Positions 44,205 through 52,611 of a stretch of 64,000 bases of DNA are shown piece by piece. The stretch comes from CAVQOB01 sp963714325 (lineage in GTDB: Bacteria; Pseudomonadota; Alphaproteobacteria; Rhizobiales; Hyphomicrobiaceae). The stretch spans positions 1-64,000 of the forward strand of contig CAVQOB010000032.1 of assembly GCA_963714325.1 (NCBI GenBank). Reading direction: 5' to 3'. Under the pieces are notes generated by a model. The model saw only the letters and a list, made by a program, of their open reading frames with translations. It was not told where the DNA came from and made no database searches. Every line of letters begins with the position of its first letter. The stretch's first letter is position 1. The position numbers and the translations under genes are program-made.

Positions 44205-45044
44205 ATGACGCGACAAATGCCTAAGGGCGAAAACGCCAAATCGGGCTCTGGTGAGGCTGCGATTCCGTTGCATGGCCCTGAAGCCTTCGCCGCCATGTTG
44301 AGGGCTGGCCAATTGGCCGCAGCGACGCTCGATATGCTGACTGAACACGTGCGCCCGGGCGTCTCCACCGAGCACATTGACGATTTGATCCTCGCTTATG
44401 CCCTCGATCACAAAGCATTGCCGGCGACATTGAATTATCGTGGCTACACGAAGTCCAGTTGCACCTCGATCAATCATGTGGTCTGCCACGGGATACCAGG
44501 GCCGAAGCCGCTGCGCGAAGGCGATATCGTCAACATTGATGTAACACTGATTGTTGACGGCTGGCATGGCGATACCAGCCGGATGTACGCGGTCGGGCAG
44601 GTGCCGCGGAAAGCCGAGCGGCTGATGGACGTAACGCACGAGGCATTGATGCGCGGCGTCAACGCTGTTCGGCCTGGTGCAACGACCGGCGATATCGGTC
44701 ACGCCATTCAATCCTTTGCTGAGGCCGAACGCTGCTCCGTCGTGCGGGATTTTTGCGGCCATGGACTCGGCCAAGTCTTCCACGACCGGCCGAACATCCT
44801 GCACTACGGCGAACCCGGCGAAGGCATCGTCCTTGAGGCCGGCATGCTCTTCACCATTGAGCCGATGATCAATCTCGGCAAACCGCACGTGAAGCTGCTC
44901 GCCGACGGCTGGACGGCGGTCACGCGCGATCGCGAACTCTCCGCACAATTCGAGCACACCGTTGGTGTGACCAAGACTGGCTGTCAGGTGTTTACCTATT
45001 CGCCAGCCGGTTTCCATAAACCGCCTTATCGCGTGGCGGCATGA
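44205..45044 (+). CDS. map: Type I methionine aminopeptidase
   Basis: A 279-residue enzyme that removes the N-terminal methionine from nascent proteins. The five metal ligands are in place: Asp112, Asp123, His186, Glu219 and Glu250; His95 in CHGIP is the substrate-binding histidine. AAGAAGG just upstream supports ATG at 44205; a TTG at 44178 opens the frame earlier. The N-terminal 20 residues are a variable extension. It is followed 32 nt later by radC on the same strand, an order common in Hyphomicrobiales. Confidence 0.96.
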   Translation: MTRQMPKGENAKSGSGEAAIPLHGPEAFAAMLRAGQLAAATLDMLTEHVRPGVSTEHIDDLILAYALDHKALPATLNYRGYTKSSCTSINHVVCHGIPGPKPLREGDIVNIDVTLIVDGWHGDTSRMYAVGQVPRKAERLMDVTHEALMRGVNAVRPGATTGDIGHAIQSFAEAERCSVVRDFCGHGLGQVFHDRPNILHYGEPGEGIVLEAGMLFTIEPMINLGKPHVKLLADGWTAVTRDRELSAQFEHTVGVTKTGCQVFTYSPAGFHKPPYRVAA

Positions 45045-45076
45045 AACGGCACCTTTAGCAGGAGCAGGCGAACAGT

Positions 45077-45874
45077 ATGACGCGGCGGCGTAAGGGGTTT
45101 CACGAGGGCGATGCCGATGGCGAGGCACAGGCACCGTCGTTGCAGGCGAGTTTTCTTGAAACTCACACGCTTGAACGTCAGCCCGCTGCAGCGTCGGCAG
45201 AAATTGATGGAAAACTCGGCCATCGCGACCGCTTGCGGATGCGCTTTCGTCAGGGCGGCGCCGACGCGATGCCCGATTACGAAGTGTTGGAGATGATCCT
45301 GTTCCGCGTTTTTCCGCGCGGCGACACCAAGCCGCTCGCTAAAAAACTATTGGCCAAGTTCGGCACATTCGCAGAAGTGATCAACGCGCCGGATGAGCGG
45401 CTACTCGAGGTCGAAGGCATCGGCGAGCGCGCCATTGGCGAGCTCAAGTTCATCCGTGCAGCGGCGTTGCGGCTGATGCGCGGTGAAATCATCAACAAGG
45501 TCGTGTTGGGCTCATGGAACGCGGTGCTCGACTACTGCCGTGCCGCGCAAGGCTTCGATCAGCGCGAGGCGTTCCGGATTCTATTTCTCGATAAGCGCAA
45601 TCAATTGATCGCCGACGAAGTGCAGCAATATGGCACCGTTGATCACACACCGGTTTACGTCCGCGAAGTGGTCAAGCGGGCGCTGGAGCTGGCCGCAACG
45701 GCCATCATCCTCGTGCATAATCATCCCTCCGGCGACCCAACGCCATCGCGGGCCGACATCGACATGACCAAGCGCATCATCGATGCGGCGCGGCCGCTCG
45801 GAATCGACGTCCACGATCACATTATCGTCGGCCGGCAGGGCCACGCGAGTTTGAAGGCGTTGCGGCTGATGTAG
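45077..45874 (+). CDS. radC: RadC-family JAB/MPN domain protein
   Basis: A 265-residue protein. A variable basic N-terminus is followed by a helix-hairpin-helix-like part (about 95-125, VEGIGERAIGELK). The JAB domain carries the metal motif HNHPSGD-x6-D: His214, His216 and Asp227. RadC was named from a radiation-sensitive E. coli mutant later explained by recG, so a direct DNA-repair role is unproven. A GCAGG site eight bases upstream sets the start. Its stop is 18 nt from that of the convergent livM-type gene. Confidence 0.94.
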   Translation: MTRRRKGFHEGDADGEAQAPSLQASFLETHTLERQPAAASAEIDGKLGHRDRLRMRFRQGGADAMPDYEVLEMILFRVFPRGDTKPLAKKLLAKFGTFAEVINAPDERLLEVEGIGERAIGELKFIRAAALRLMRGEIINKVVLGSWNAVLDYCRAAQGFDQREAFRILFLDKRNQLIADEVQQYGTVDHTPVYVREVVKRALELAATAIILVHNHPSGDPTPSRADIDMTKRIIDAARPLGIDVHDHIIVGRQGHASLKALRLM

Positions 45875-45892
45875 CGCCGTGATGCGCCTCGG

Positions 45893-46909
45893 TTATCGCC
45901 TTTGCCAACGCTCCATCAGCGTGCCGAGAATGCCCTTCGGCATGTAGATAATGAACAGGATCAGCAGTAGGCCGTAGATGGCGCTGTCGAGTGCGAGGGC
46001 AGCCGAGCCGAGCAGTGATTTGAGGCCAGCCGAGCTTTGGATGGCGACGCGCAAGCCTTCCGACAGTACCTGCGTGAAAAGCGCGCCAACGGTCGGTCCC
46101 AGCATCACCCACATCCCGCCCGAGACAACGGCGAACACCATATTGAGCGACGTGCCGAGTCCGGCGATGGTATCGGGCCCGATGTACATCTGGTACTGGC
46201 CAAAGATGGCGCCACCGAGCGCGCACATGCCAGCCGACAGCGCGGTGATTTTTAATTTCTCCCGCGTCACATCGATGCCGACGGATGCGGCCGCATCTTC
46301 GTCCTGGCTTGCCGCGTCCAGTGCGTAACGATCCATGCTCTGATCGACGCGCCGCCAGACATACAAGCCGAACAGCCAGAGCGCAAAGACGATGTAGTAG
46401 GACAAGAATCGGTCCGGTTCGAACTGCATGGCGTAGAGGGATAGCCCATCGCCATAGCGCTTGGGCTGTGTGCCCAGCGAGCCGCCAGTGTAGTCACGCA
46501 GACCGACGATGCACAGCCGCACGAACTCGGTCAGCGCCAATGTCAGCAGGCCAAAATAATGCCCGGTGATGCGCAACCGGAAACAGGGGTATCCGACCAA
46601 CACGCCGACAATGGTTGCCATCACAATCGCAATGGGAATGCCGATCCAAGGCGAAATTCCGGCAGAATTCCACAGCAGCACGGTGACGTAGGCACCGATC
46701 CCCGTGAACGCGCCGTGGCCGAGCGACGTCAACCCGAATCGGCCCATCAGCGACCAGCCCGTGTAGATGAAGGCCCAAAGCAGGATCTGGATCATCAGAT
46801 GCAGGTAGTATTTTTCCGAACCGCTGAAAAACATGCGCACCAGCAGCGGCAATGCGGCAACGACCAACAGGCCGCCGATCGCCGCGGGCGATAATCGCAG
46901 GCCGCTCAT
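45893..46909 (-). CDS. livM: Branched-chain amino acid-type ABC transporter permease (LivM)
   Basis: A 338-residue inner-membrane permease with about nine to ten hydrophobic segments. The family signature lies in the LTSLGHGAFTGIGAYV and GHYFGLLTLALTEF segments. The cytoplasmic coupling loop contains the SQDEDAAASVGIDV and KLKITALSAG pattern that contacts the ATPase. The frame is open to 47305, but ATG at 46909 has GGAG seven bases upstream and overlaps the livH stop by 4 nt, which decides the start. It is the last gene of the operon. Confidence 0.92.
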   Translation of the reverse strand: MSGLRLSPAAIGGLLVVAALPLLVRMFFSGSEKYYLHLMIQILLWAFIYTGWSLMGRFGLTSLGHGAFTGIGAYVTVLLWNSAGISPWIGIPIAIVMATIVGVLVGYPCFRLRITGHYFGLLTLALTEFVRLCIVGLRDYTGGSLGTQPKRYGDGLSLYAMQFEPDRFLSYYIVFALWLFGLYVWRRVDQSMDRYALDAASQDEDAAASVGIDVTREKLKITALSAGMCALGGAIFGQYQMYIGPDTIAGLGTSLNMVFAVVSGGMWVMLGPTVGALFTQVLSEGLRVAIQSSAGLKSLLGSAALALDSAIYGLLLILFIIYMPKGILGTLMERWQRR

Positions 46910-47775
46910 GATTTGCTCCCGAACAGGCCTTGCGGTTTGAAGAAGATCGCGACCATGAAGAACAGGAATGCGACGGCGTAGCCCCATTCGGTGTGGAAGC
47001 AGCTCGAGCCGACCGCAATGAACTGGCTGATGATGAATGCCGCGACAAATCCGCCGATCATGTTGCCGAGGCCGCCGAGCACGCAGATCATGAAGATCAG
47101 CGGCCCGAATTGCAGGCCGATCTGGGGGTAGATGTCGTAGTTGAGCACCATCAGCGCGGCGGCGAGGCCTGCGAGGCCGCCGCCAACGGCCGACGTCACG
47201 AGGTAGACCTTCTTGCTGTCGACACCCATCAACGGCATGATCTGGCGGTCCTGCGCAATGGCGCGGATCGCGGTTCCCATGTAGGTCCGCGTCAGGAACA
47301 GCCATAACGCCAGCATTCCAATCAATGCGACGACGAAGCCGAGAATGCGCGACAGCGAGAAGCTCATGTCGAGGATGCGGAACGACCCGAGGCTAATGCC
47401 GACATTCTTGAATTCGACGCCGAACGCCATAGTGGCAACAGCCTGCAGGAAAAACAGCACGCCACCCGTTACCAGCAGTTGATTGATCGGCGCGGTGTCG
47501 AGCACTGGACGGATGACGAGATAGTGCAGGAGCGCACCCGCCAACGCGACGAGGACGATGCCGAAGAGGGCCGCCAGCAGGAATGGCGCGCCACCCTTGA
47601 AGGCGTAGTGGATGCCGTACATGCCGACCATCACGAGTTCGGCGTAGCAGATCCAGACGACGTCGATGACGCCGAAGACGAGGTTGAGCCCGAGCGCGAG
47701 CAACGCCAGTAGCCCCGCTAGCAGGATGCCGTTGAGCAGCGCTTCCAGGAAATAGATGTCGAGTTGGCAGTCCAT
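46906..47775 (-). CDS. livH: Branched-chain amino acid-type ABC transporter permease (LivH)
   Basis: A 289-residue permease with about eight transmembrane segments. The N-terminus reads LLNGILLAGLLALLALGLNL-type, usual for LivH, followed by GVIDVVWICYAELVM. The coupling segment contains AIRAIAQDRQIMPLMGVDSK. AGGAG six bases upstream supports ATG at 47775 over the open-frame start at 47808. The pair LivH/LivM forms the membrane pore for hydrophobic amino acids or, in many soil bacteria, aromatic acids and amides. Confidence 0.93.
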   Translation of the reverse strand: MDCQLDIYFLEALLNGILLAGLLALLALGLNLVFGVIDVVWICYAELVMVGMYGIHYAFKGGAPFLLAALFGIVLVALAGALLHYLVIRPVLDTAPINQLLVTGGVLFFLQAVATMAFGVEFKNVGISLGSFRILDMSFSLSRILGFVVALIGMLALWLFLTRTYMGTAIRAIAQDRQIMPLMGVDSKKVYLVTSAVGGGLAGLAAALMVLNYDIYPQIGLQFGPLIFMICVLGGLGNMIGGFVAAFIISQFIAVGSSCFHTEWGYAVAFLFFMVAIFFKPQGLFGSKS

Positions 47776-47804
47776 AACGGCTCCTTGATCTCGCTTGGCG
47801 GCAA

Positions 47805-48524
47805 TCAAATGCCCATGTAGGCCTTTCGGATTTCGTCGCTGGCGGCGAGATCGGCGGCGCGACCGCTGGCGTGGATCCGGCCGACCTCAAGGAGGTAAGC
47901 GCGATCGACGACCTTGAGCACCTGGGCCACGTTCTGCTCGACGATCAACACTGTGTATCCCTCGGTACGAATGCGCCGGACGAGATCGAATACTTGCGAG
48001 ACGATGACGGGGGCGAGCCCCATCGACGGTTCGTCCAGCAGTACGAGTTTCGGGCCACTCATCAGGGCGCGCGCGATGGCACACATCTGCTGTTCGCCGC
48101 CTGACATCGTGCCGGCCAGTTGCTGCCGCCGCTCCTTAAGACGCGGAAACAGTTCGTAGACATAGGCGAGGCGCTCAGGGAACTTGGCACGCGCCTGCGG
48201 AATGAAAGCACCCATCCGCAAATTGTCTTCCACCGTCAGACGAGGAAAGAGCCGCCGGCTCTCCGGCACATGCGCGATGCCAGCTTCGATGATCTGGTGC
48301 GGCGGCGTCGTGCGCAGGTCCCGACCCTGCATGGTCATCGCTCCGCCACTCGCCGGCAGTAGGCCGGAGATGACGCGCAGCAATGTCGTCTTGCCGGCAC
48401 CATTAGCCCCGATAACTGCGACGGCTTCGCCAGCATCAACCCGTAACGAAACGCCGAATAGCGCCTGGAAGGCGCCATAGCCCGCATCGACATTCTGAAG
48501 TTCGAGCATCGTTTCTGCCATCAT
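47805..48524 (-). CDS. livF: Branched-chain amino acid-type ABC transporter ATP-binding protein (LivF)
   Basis: A 239-residue ATPase. Walker A is GANGAGKTT, the Q-loop segment is GIAHVPESRRLFPRLTVEDNL (split between two strands), the signature is MSGGEQQMCAIARAL, and Walker B is LVLLDEPSMGLAP with an intact catalytic Glu. IVEQNV gives the H-loop region usual for LivF. Its ATG overlaps the livG stop by 4 nt (48521-48524). Confidence 0.94.
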   Translation of the reverse strand: MMAETMLELQNVDAGYGAFQALFGVSLRVDAGEAVAVIGANGAGKTTLLRVISGLLPASGGAMTMQGRDLRTTPPHQIIEAGIAHVPESRRLFPRLTVEDNLRMGAFIPQARAKFPERLAYVYELFPRLKERRQQLAGTMSGGEQQMCAIARALMSGPKLVLLDEPSMGLAPVIVSQVFDLVRRIRTEGYTVLIVEQNVAQVLKVVDRAYLLEVGRIHASGRAADLAASDEIRKAYMGI

Positions 48525-49258
48525 GCCACCGCATCCGCACCGAGATAGACCTCGATCACGCGGCGATCGGCTTGTGCCGCCTTGGGCGCGCCGTCGAAAA
48601 TCTTCTCGCCATGATCGAGTACGACGACACGATCGACGACGCGCATCAGCACGCCCATGATGTGCTCAACCCAGACGATGGTAATCTTCATCTCCGAGCG
48701 GATACGCTGCAGCATGTCGGCGGCTTGATCCATCTCGGCATGATCGAGGCCGTTGAGGCTTTCATCCGCCAGCAGCAGCTTGGGTTGTGTTGCGAGAGCG
48801 CGGGCGAGTTCCAATTGCTTCAAGGCGCCAGCGCCGAGCCCGTCAGTCGTCGATCGAGCATCGGTCGGCAGGCCGACGAGCGCGAGTGCCCGCTCGGCTT
48901 GCCGCCAGCACTCGGGCCGCGTCGTCTTGCCTTGCTGGCCGAACCACGCTGACAGCGCGACGTTCTCAAGCAATGTCAGATTGCGAAATGGACGCGGGAT
49001 CTGATAGGTGCGCCCAATCCCCTTGTGGCACACTTGGTTGGCGGTAAGGCCTGCGAGTTGCTGGCCTTGAAACAGGATCGAGCCAGCGGACGGCGCATAC
49101 ATGCCAGCAATGCAGTTGAAGGTCGTGCTCTTGCCTGAGCCGTTGGGGCCGATCAGACCGAGAATCTCGCCTTCCTGCACCTCGAAGGAGACATTATTGA
49201 CGGCCGTGAAGCCGCCGAAAGTCTTGGTCAACCCCGTGACCGCCAAAAGCGCCATCAT
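48521..49258 (-). CDS. livG: Branched-chain amino acid-type ABC transporter ATP-binding protein (LivG)
   Basis: A 245-residue ATPase. Walker A is GPNGSGKST, the segment GRTYQIPRPFRNLTLLENV holds the Q-loop, and WVEHIMGVLM supplies the H-loop histidine. The ABC signature is degenerate, GLGAGALKQLELARAL instead of LSGGQ. Walker B reads LLLADESLNGLD, with Asp-Glu kept but Pro replaced by Ser. Non-canonical LivG signatures are known, so ATPase activity is still likely with LivF as partner. It starts 27 nt after the VOC gene. Confidence 0.92.
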   Translation of the reverse strand: MMALLAVTGLTKTFGGFTAVNNVSFEVQEGEILGLIGPNGSGKSTTFNCIAGMYAPSAGSILFQGQQLAGLTANQVCHKGIGRTYQIPRPFRNLTLLENVALSAWFGQQGKTTRPECWRQAERALALVGLPTDARSTTDGLGAGALKQLELARALATQPKLLLADESLNGLDHAEMDQAADMLQRIRSEMKITIVWVEHIMGVLMRVVDRVVVLDHGEKIFDGAPKAAQADRRVIEVYLGADAVA

Positions 49259-49285
49259 TCCCCCCGGTTGCCGGCCTGCGCGACT

Positions 49286-49690
49286 TCATTCGTCGACCTG
49301 GTGCATTTCGATGATGGTGCCGGCCGGGTCGTGGAAGAATATCTGTTGCCAGCCGCTGACGGCGAACGGGCCGATGTCGGAATAGGGAATGCCGCGCTCG
49401 TCGAGGCGCTGCTTGAAGGCAGCGAGATCATCGGTGCGAAAGGCGATATGGCCACGCTCCAACGGATTGATCGACTGCTTGGACCGGAACGCGAAGGTCA
49501 GATCGCGTTCGGCGAGATGGAATTGAGTCGCCCCGTCCGTGACGAAGGCGACAGGCGTTTTGACACCACCAGCCAGCGGTGGAACGCCCGTCGTGGCTTC
49601 GGCCGCCAACCCGAGAACATCGCGATAGAAGCGATCGAGTTCCGGCACGTCAGATGTCACGACATTGACGTGATGCAGTTTGATCTTCAT
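49286..49690 (-). CDS. VOC (glyoxalase/bleomycin-resistance) superfamily protein
   Basis: A 134-residue protein with the paired beta-alpha-beta-beta-beta motif. The first half has KLHHVNVVTSDVPELDRFYRDVLG, broken by the turn after VTS; the second has RGHIAFRTDDLAAFKQRL and QIFFHDPAGTIIEMHQ. His and Glu at the strand ends (LHHV, IEMHQ) could bind a metal ion. It lies inside the transporter operon between the binding protein and livG, so it may process the imported compound. ATG at 49690 is preferred over an upstream TTG. Confidence 0.82.
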   Translation of the reverse strand: MKIKLHHVNVVTSDVPELDRFYRDVLGLAAEATTGVPPLAGGVKTPVAFVTDGATQFHLAERDLTFAFRSKQSINPLERGHIAFRTDDLAAFKQRLDERGIPYSDIGPFAVSGWQQIFFHDPAGTIIEMHQVDE

Positions 49691-49758
49691 GCGCAAGGCT
49701 CACAAATGATAAAGCAGTGACAAACCGGGGGGCGCAGGGCCCGCCCGGCATCTGCGCT

Positions 49759-51060
49759 TCAGCGCGCGAAGGCGTGACCCGCCGGCAGCGGGATCATCGG
49801 ATCGACAGTCCGCAAGGCTTTCGGCCAGGCGATCTTGGTCTCGCCTTTGACGTACTGCATGACGACCGGCGATGAACGCTCATTCTGTCCGGCCATCTTG
49901 TGACCGGTCGGGAAGAACTTCACGCCATAGCCTTGGATCGTGCCGCCTTCAGGAATGTCGGTCTCGAGTGCCGCCTTGCGCAGCGCTTCGGGATTGATAC
50001 CACCGTGCGACTTGATGGCGCGCGGCAAGACATCGGAGAAAAAGATCCAGGCTTGGTTGAAGCCCATCGACGTGTGTGGCGGGACTTCATTGGCGCCAGA
50101 CGCAATCTTGTAACGTTTGACCATTTCGGCGGTGAGATCGCCGAGGCCCGGCTTCAGCGATTTCGCATCCAACAGTTGTGCAGCAACAGGATCAACATTG
50201 TAGACGAAATTGACGTCGTCCTTGAAGGTTTCCATCAGCTTGTCGATCTGGCCATAGCCGGCGCCATGACCGATCAGCGCCGCCCACTTCAATCCGGCTT
50301 CCTTCGATTGCCGCAGGAACAGCGTGATGTCTGGATTGTAGCCAGTGTGCAGGATCACGTCCGGTTGCGCGCGGCGAAGTTTGGTGACGAGCGCCGACAG
50401 ATCGGTTGAGGTCGCGGCATAGCCCTCCTTGTGGACGATCTGCAGGCCGAGCTCTTTGCATTTGGCTTCGTTGCCCATCGCCACGCCAGCGCCGTAGGGT
50501 CCATCTTCATGGATGATCGCGACTTTGACGTCCTTGATCTCCTTCTTGAGCTTGTCCTTGGCGCTTTCGGCAACGAAGGTGCACGAAGCTTCGCCGAATT
50601 GATCGGAATGGACCTGCGGGCGGAAGACATATTGCAGGTTCTTATCCTTGAACACGGCGGAGGCGACGCAGACGTTGGCCCACATGAATTTTTTGGCGGC
50701 ATCGACCTTGGCGGCCATGGGAACGCAGTGCGCCGACGAGAACACGCCCATCAGCAAATCGACTTTTGCGTCGTTGAGTAATCGCTCGGCTTCGTTGATG
50801 GCGACGTCGGTCTTCGATTGCGCGTCGGCGTTGATGGCGACGATCTTATATCCCTCGACGCCGCCCTTCTCGTTGATGAGGTCGATGGCGATCTGGGTTC
50901 CGATCGCGGCGGCTTTGGAGCCGCCGGCCGCGAACGCGCCGGTCTGGTCATAGATGACGCCGACCTTGAGCTCCTTGCCTTGTGCAAAGGCGGACGAGGC
51001 CAGTCCAAGCGCGGCGGTGAATATGAGAATGGCGCAGTTGGTCATTCGTAAATGCAACAT
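49759..51060 (-). CDS. ABC transporter substrate-binding protein (LivK-type)
   Basis: A 433-residue periplasmic binding protein, longer than classical LivK (about 370). The signal peptide ends Ser-Ala-Phe-Ala-Gln near residue 27. The first lobe begins KVGVIYDQTGAFAAGGSKAA, as usual for this class, followed by INADAQSKTDVAINEAERLL. Central parts such as FSSAHCVPMAAKVD and VAIIHEDGPYGAG fit the Peripla_BP_6 family. GGAGG six bases upstream sets ATG at 51060. It heads the six-gene operon SBP-VOC-livG-livF-livH-livM. The ligand is unknown; many paralogues bind aromatic or amide compounds rather than leucine. Confidence 0.9.
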   Translation of the reverse strand: MLHLRMTNCAILIFTAALGLASSAFAQGKELKVGVIYDQTGAFAAGGSKAAAIGTQIAIDLINEKGGVEGYKIVAINADAQSKTDVAINEAERLLNDAKVDLLMGVFSSAHCVPMAAKVDAAKKFMWANVCVASAVFKDKNLQYVFRPQVHSDQFGEASCTFVAESAKDKLKKEIKDVKVAIIHEDGPYGAGVAMGNEAKCKELGLQIVHKEGYAATSTDLSALVTKLRRAQPDVILHTGYNPDITLFLRQSKEAGLKWAALIGHGAGYGQIDKLMETFKDDVNFVYNVDPVAAQLLDAKSLKPGLGDLTAEMVKRYKIASGANEVPPHTSMGFNQAWIFFSDVLPRAIKSHGGINPEALRKAALETDIPEGGTIQGYGVKFFPTGHKMAGQNERSSPVVMQYVKGETKIAWPKALRTVDPMIPLPAGHAFAR

Positions 51061-51581
51061 CAGTTCCCTCCGGGGTGGACTTAATGGCTAAGCCTTGTTC
51101 TTGAGTTTAAGTGTGCGAAGGCCGGCGCTGGCTTGTCAACGTGGAACTGCGCAGCCTGAACCAGCGGCGGACGCACGGCTCATCGGCGTCATCGTGTTGC
51201 GCTGCAGTATCGCCCGCTGTGCCGGCTGGCCGGAAACAAAGCGCCCACAAGCACTCTAGCACGGCTATGCAACACGCCAGCGCGTCATGCCGTTCAACGT
51301 CTGCTTGCCGCGTCAGAACCACCTCGGGGTGGCGCGGCTGCGGTTATCTTCGAGCGAGGATGATATCAGGCGTGAACGCCGTCGACGCGTTGCTTTGCCG
51401 ATTCGATATAGGTTTCTCGGCGGCGATATCCGCGCTCGCTGCTGCGTCGGCGGGTGATCTGCAATTCATCAACAACACGAAAGCTGGCCAATAGACTATG
51501 CCCGTGCATGTTGTTCCTGCTGGGCCGTGAAGCGCGAGGTCGACGACGATTCTTGCAAATGATTTGGTGGCAATCACTCAA

Positions 51582-51596
51582 CTGTAAATTTTACAG
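51582..51596. repeat. Near-palindrome CTGTAAA-T-TTTACAG
   Basis: Seven-base arms are exact inverted repeats around a single T, 143 nt upstream of the tylF-type start. A regulator site is possible, but the low-complexity A/T core could arise by chance. Confidence 0.35.
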
Positions 51597-51638
51597 CCAT
51601 TTGGAACTTAGCCCACTGAATGTCGTGAACAAATTCGT

Positions 51639-51665
51639 TGACCTGAGTGGACTTCAATCAGGTCA
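51639..51665. promoter_or_regulatory. Inverted repeat TGACCTGA-N11-TCAGGTCA upstream of tylF-type gene
   Basis: Perfect 8-bp arms lie 19 bp apart centre to centre, the spacing of two helical turns expected for a dimeric helix-turn-helix regulator. The left arm overlaps TTGACC, a -35-like hexamer, so a bound protein would interfere with or recruit RNA polymerase. It lies 74 nt upstream of the ATG at 51740. Confidence 0.5.
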
Positions 51666-51739
51666 TACCCTACCGTCTAACTGCCTTTGAAACACCTAAT
51701 CCGCCGCAAGTTCTATTTCCGACAGGACGCTTTTGAGCC

Positions 51740-52603
51740 ATGACTGAGCAGGATCCTCGCGCACTCTATCTCGATCTCCTCAAGCGATCATTGAGTGGAT
51801 CGCTGTATGAGCAGAGTGCTTGGGAGATCGTCGAAACGACGCGCGGTCCAAAAGATCGCTCGATGCTCCGAACGGGGCGTTTGGTCAAAAGCCTCCTTCG
51901 CACGGCTGAAGCGACCTATGTGCAAAAGCGCGGGCTGCTGCTGGTACGGCCAAAGCCGTACGATGCGGCATTGCGAAACGAAGGCATGGATTGGCCATTG
52001 ATCGGCTACACGATGATCGGCGCCAAGCGATTGGACAATCTGCAAACGTGCATCGAGGATGTGCTGAAGCGCGGCGTCCCCGGTGACTTCATCGAGACCG
52101 GTGTCTGGCGCGGCGGGGCGACGATCTTCATGCGCGCACTTCTGAAACTGCACGGAGATACGATACGGACGGTTTGGGTTGCGGACTCGTTTGAGGGCTT
52201 ACCGCCATCGAAGAACAAAGCGGACGGCAACGACATCAGTCATGTTGAGTTCTTGAAGGTGTCATTGGAAAAGGTCCAATCCAACTTCGCGCGGTTCGGC
52301 TTGCTCGACCAGCAAGTGCGATTCCTGAAGGGGTGGTTCGCCGACACACTGCCGACGGCGCCCATCGAAAAACTGGCAATTCTGCGGTTGGATGGTGATC
52401 TGTACAGCTCGACGATGGACGCATTGAATGCGCTTTACGACAAAGTCAGTCCCGGTGGCTATGTCATCGTCGACGACTATCACACTTGGAAGAGTTGCCG
52501 CGAGGCAGTCTCGGATTTCTGCAAAGCGCGGCGGCTGGCGCCAGACATCCAGCGGATCGATGCGAGTGGCGCGTTTTGGCAGGTAGGCAGCAAGAAGTCC
52601 TGA
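51740..52603 (+). CDS. TylF/MycF-type O-methyltransferase
   Basis: A 287-residue SAM-dependent methyltransferase of the macrocin O-methyltransferase family. Family features are GDFIETGVWRGGATIFMRA (SAM site), VWVADSFEGLPP, LRLDGDLYSSTMDALN with the Mg-binding Asp pair, and YVIVDDYHTWKSCREAV near the end. TylF and MycF methylate sugars on macrolides; single copies in proteobacteria often sit in surface-polysaccharide or glycan gene sets. No glycosyltransferase or polyketide gene is near, so it is an orphan. Its leader is AT-rich and carries palindromes, hinting at regulated expression or later acquisition. Confidence 0.88.
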   Translation: MTEQDPRALYLDLLKRSLSGSLYEQSAWEIVETTRGPKDRSMLRTGRLVKSLLRTAEATYVQKRGLLLVRPKPYDAALRNEGMDWPLIGYTMIGAKRLDNLQTCIEDVLKRGVPGDFIETGVWRGGATIFMRALLKLHGDTIRTVWVADSFEGLPPSKNKADGNDISHVEFLKVSLEKVQSNFARFGLLDQQVRFLKGWFADTLPTAPIEKLAILRLDGDLYSSTMDALNALYDKVSPGGYVIVDDYHTWKSCREAVSDFCKARRLAPDIQRIDASGAFWQVGSKKS

Positions 52604-52611
52604 TATTCCGC

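Larger units (their letters stand above)
51061..51739. other. 679-nt intergenic region with two palindromes and AT-rich 3' half
   Basis: Divergent genes flank this gap. Open frames here (for example 51111-51494 plus and 51344-51577 minus) lie antisense to each other, lack ribosome-binding sites and match nothing, so I do not call them. The last ~200 nt before the tylF-type gene are much richer in A+T than the rest of the window. They contain the inverted repeats at 51582-51596 and 51639-51665. Confidence 0.4.

Noticed and set aside
46910..47305. N-terminal extension of the LivM frame giving 470 residues
   Set aside because: It lies antisense-free but fully inside livH in another frame, is Arg/His-rich, and the ATG at 46909 has a good ribosome site and the 4-nt overlap.
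51107..51140. Perfect TTGACA on the minus strand upstream of the liv-type operon
   Set aside because: No acceptable -10 at 16-19 bp; the closest AT-rich hexamer is about 22 bp away, so I do not call a promoter.
51107..51577. Possible small proteins on both strands in the 680-nt gap
   Set aside because: The frames face each other, have no Shine-Dalgarno sequences, and contain no motif or signal peptide.
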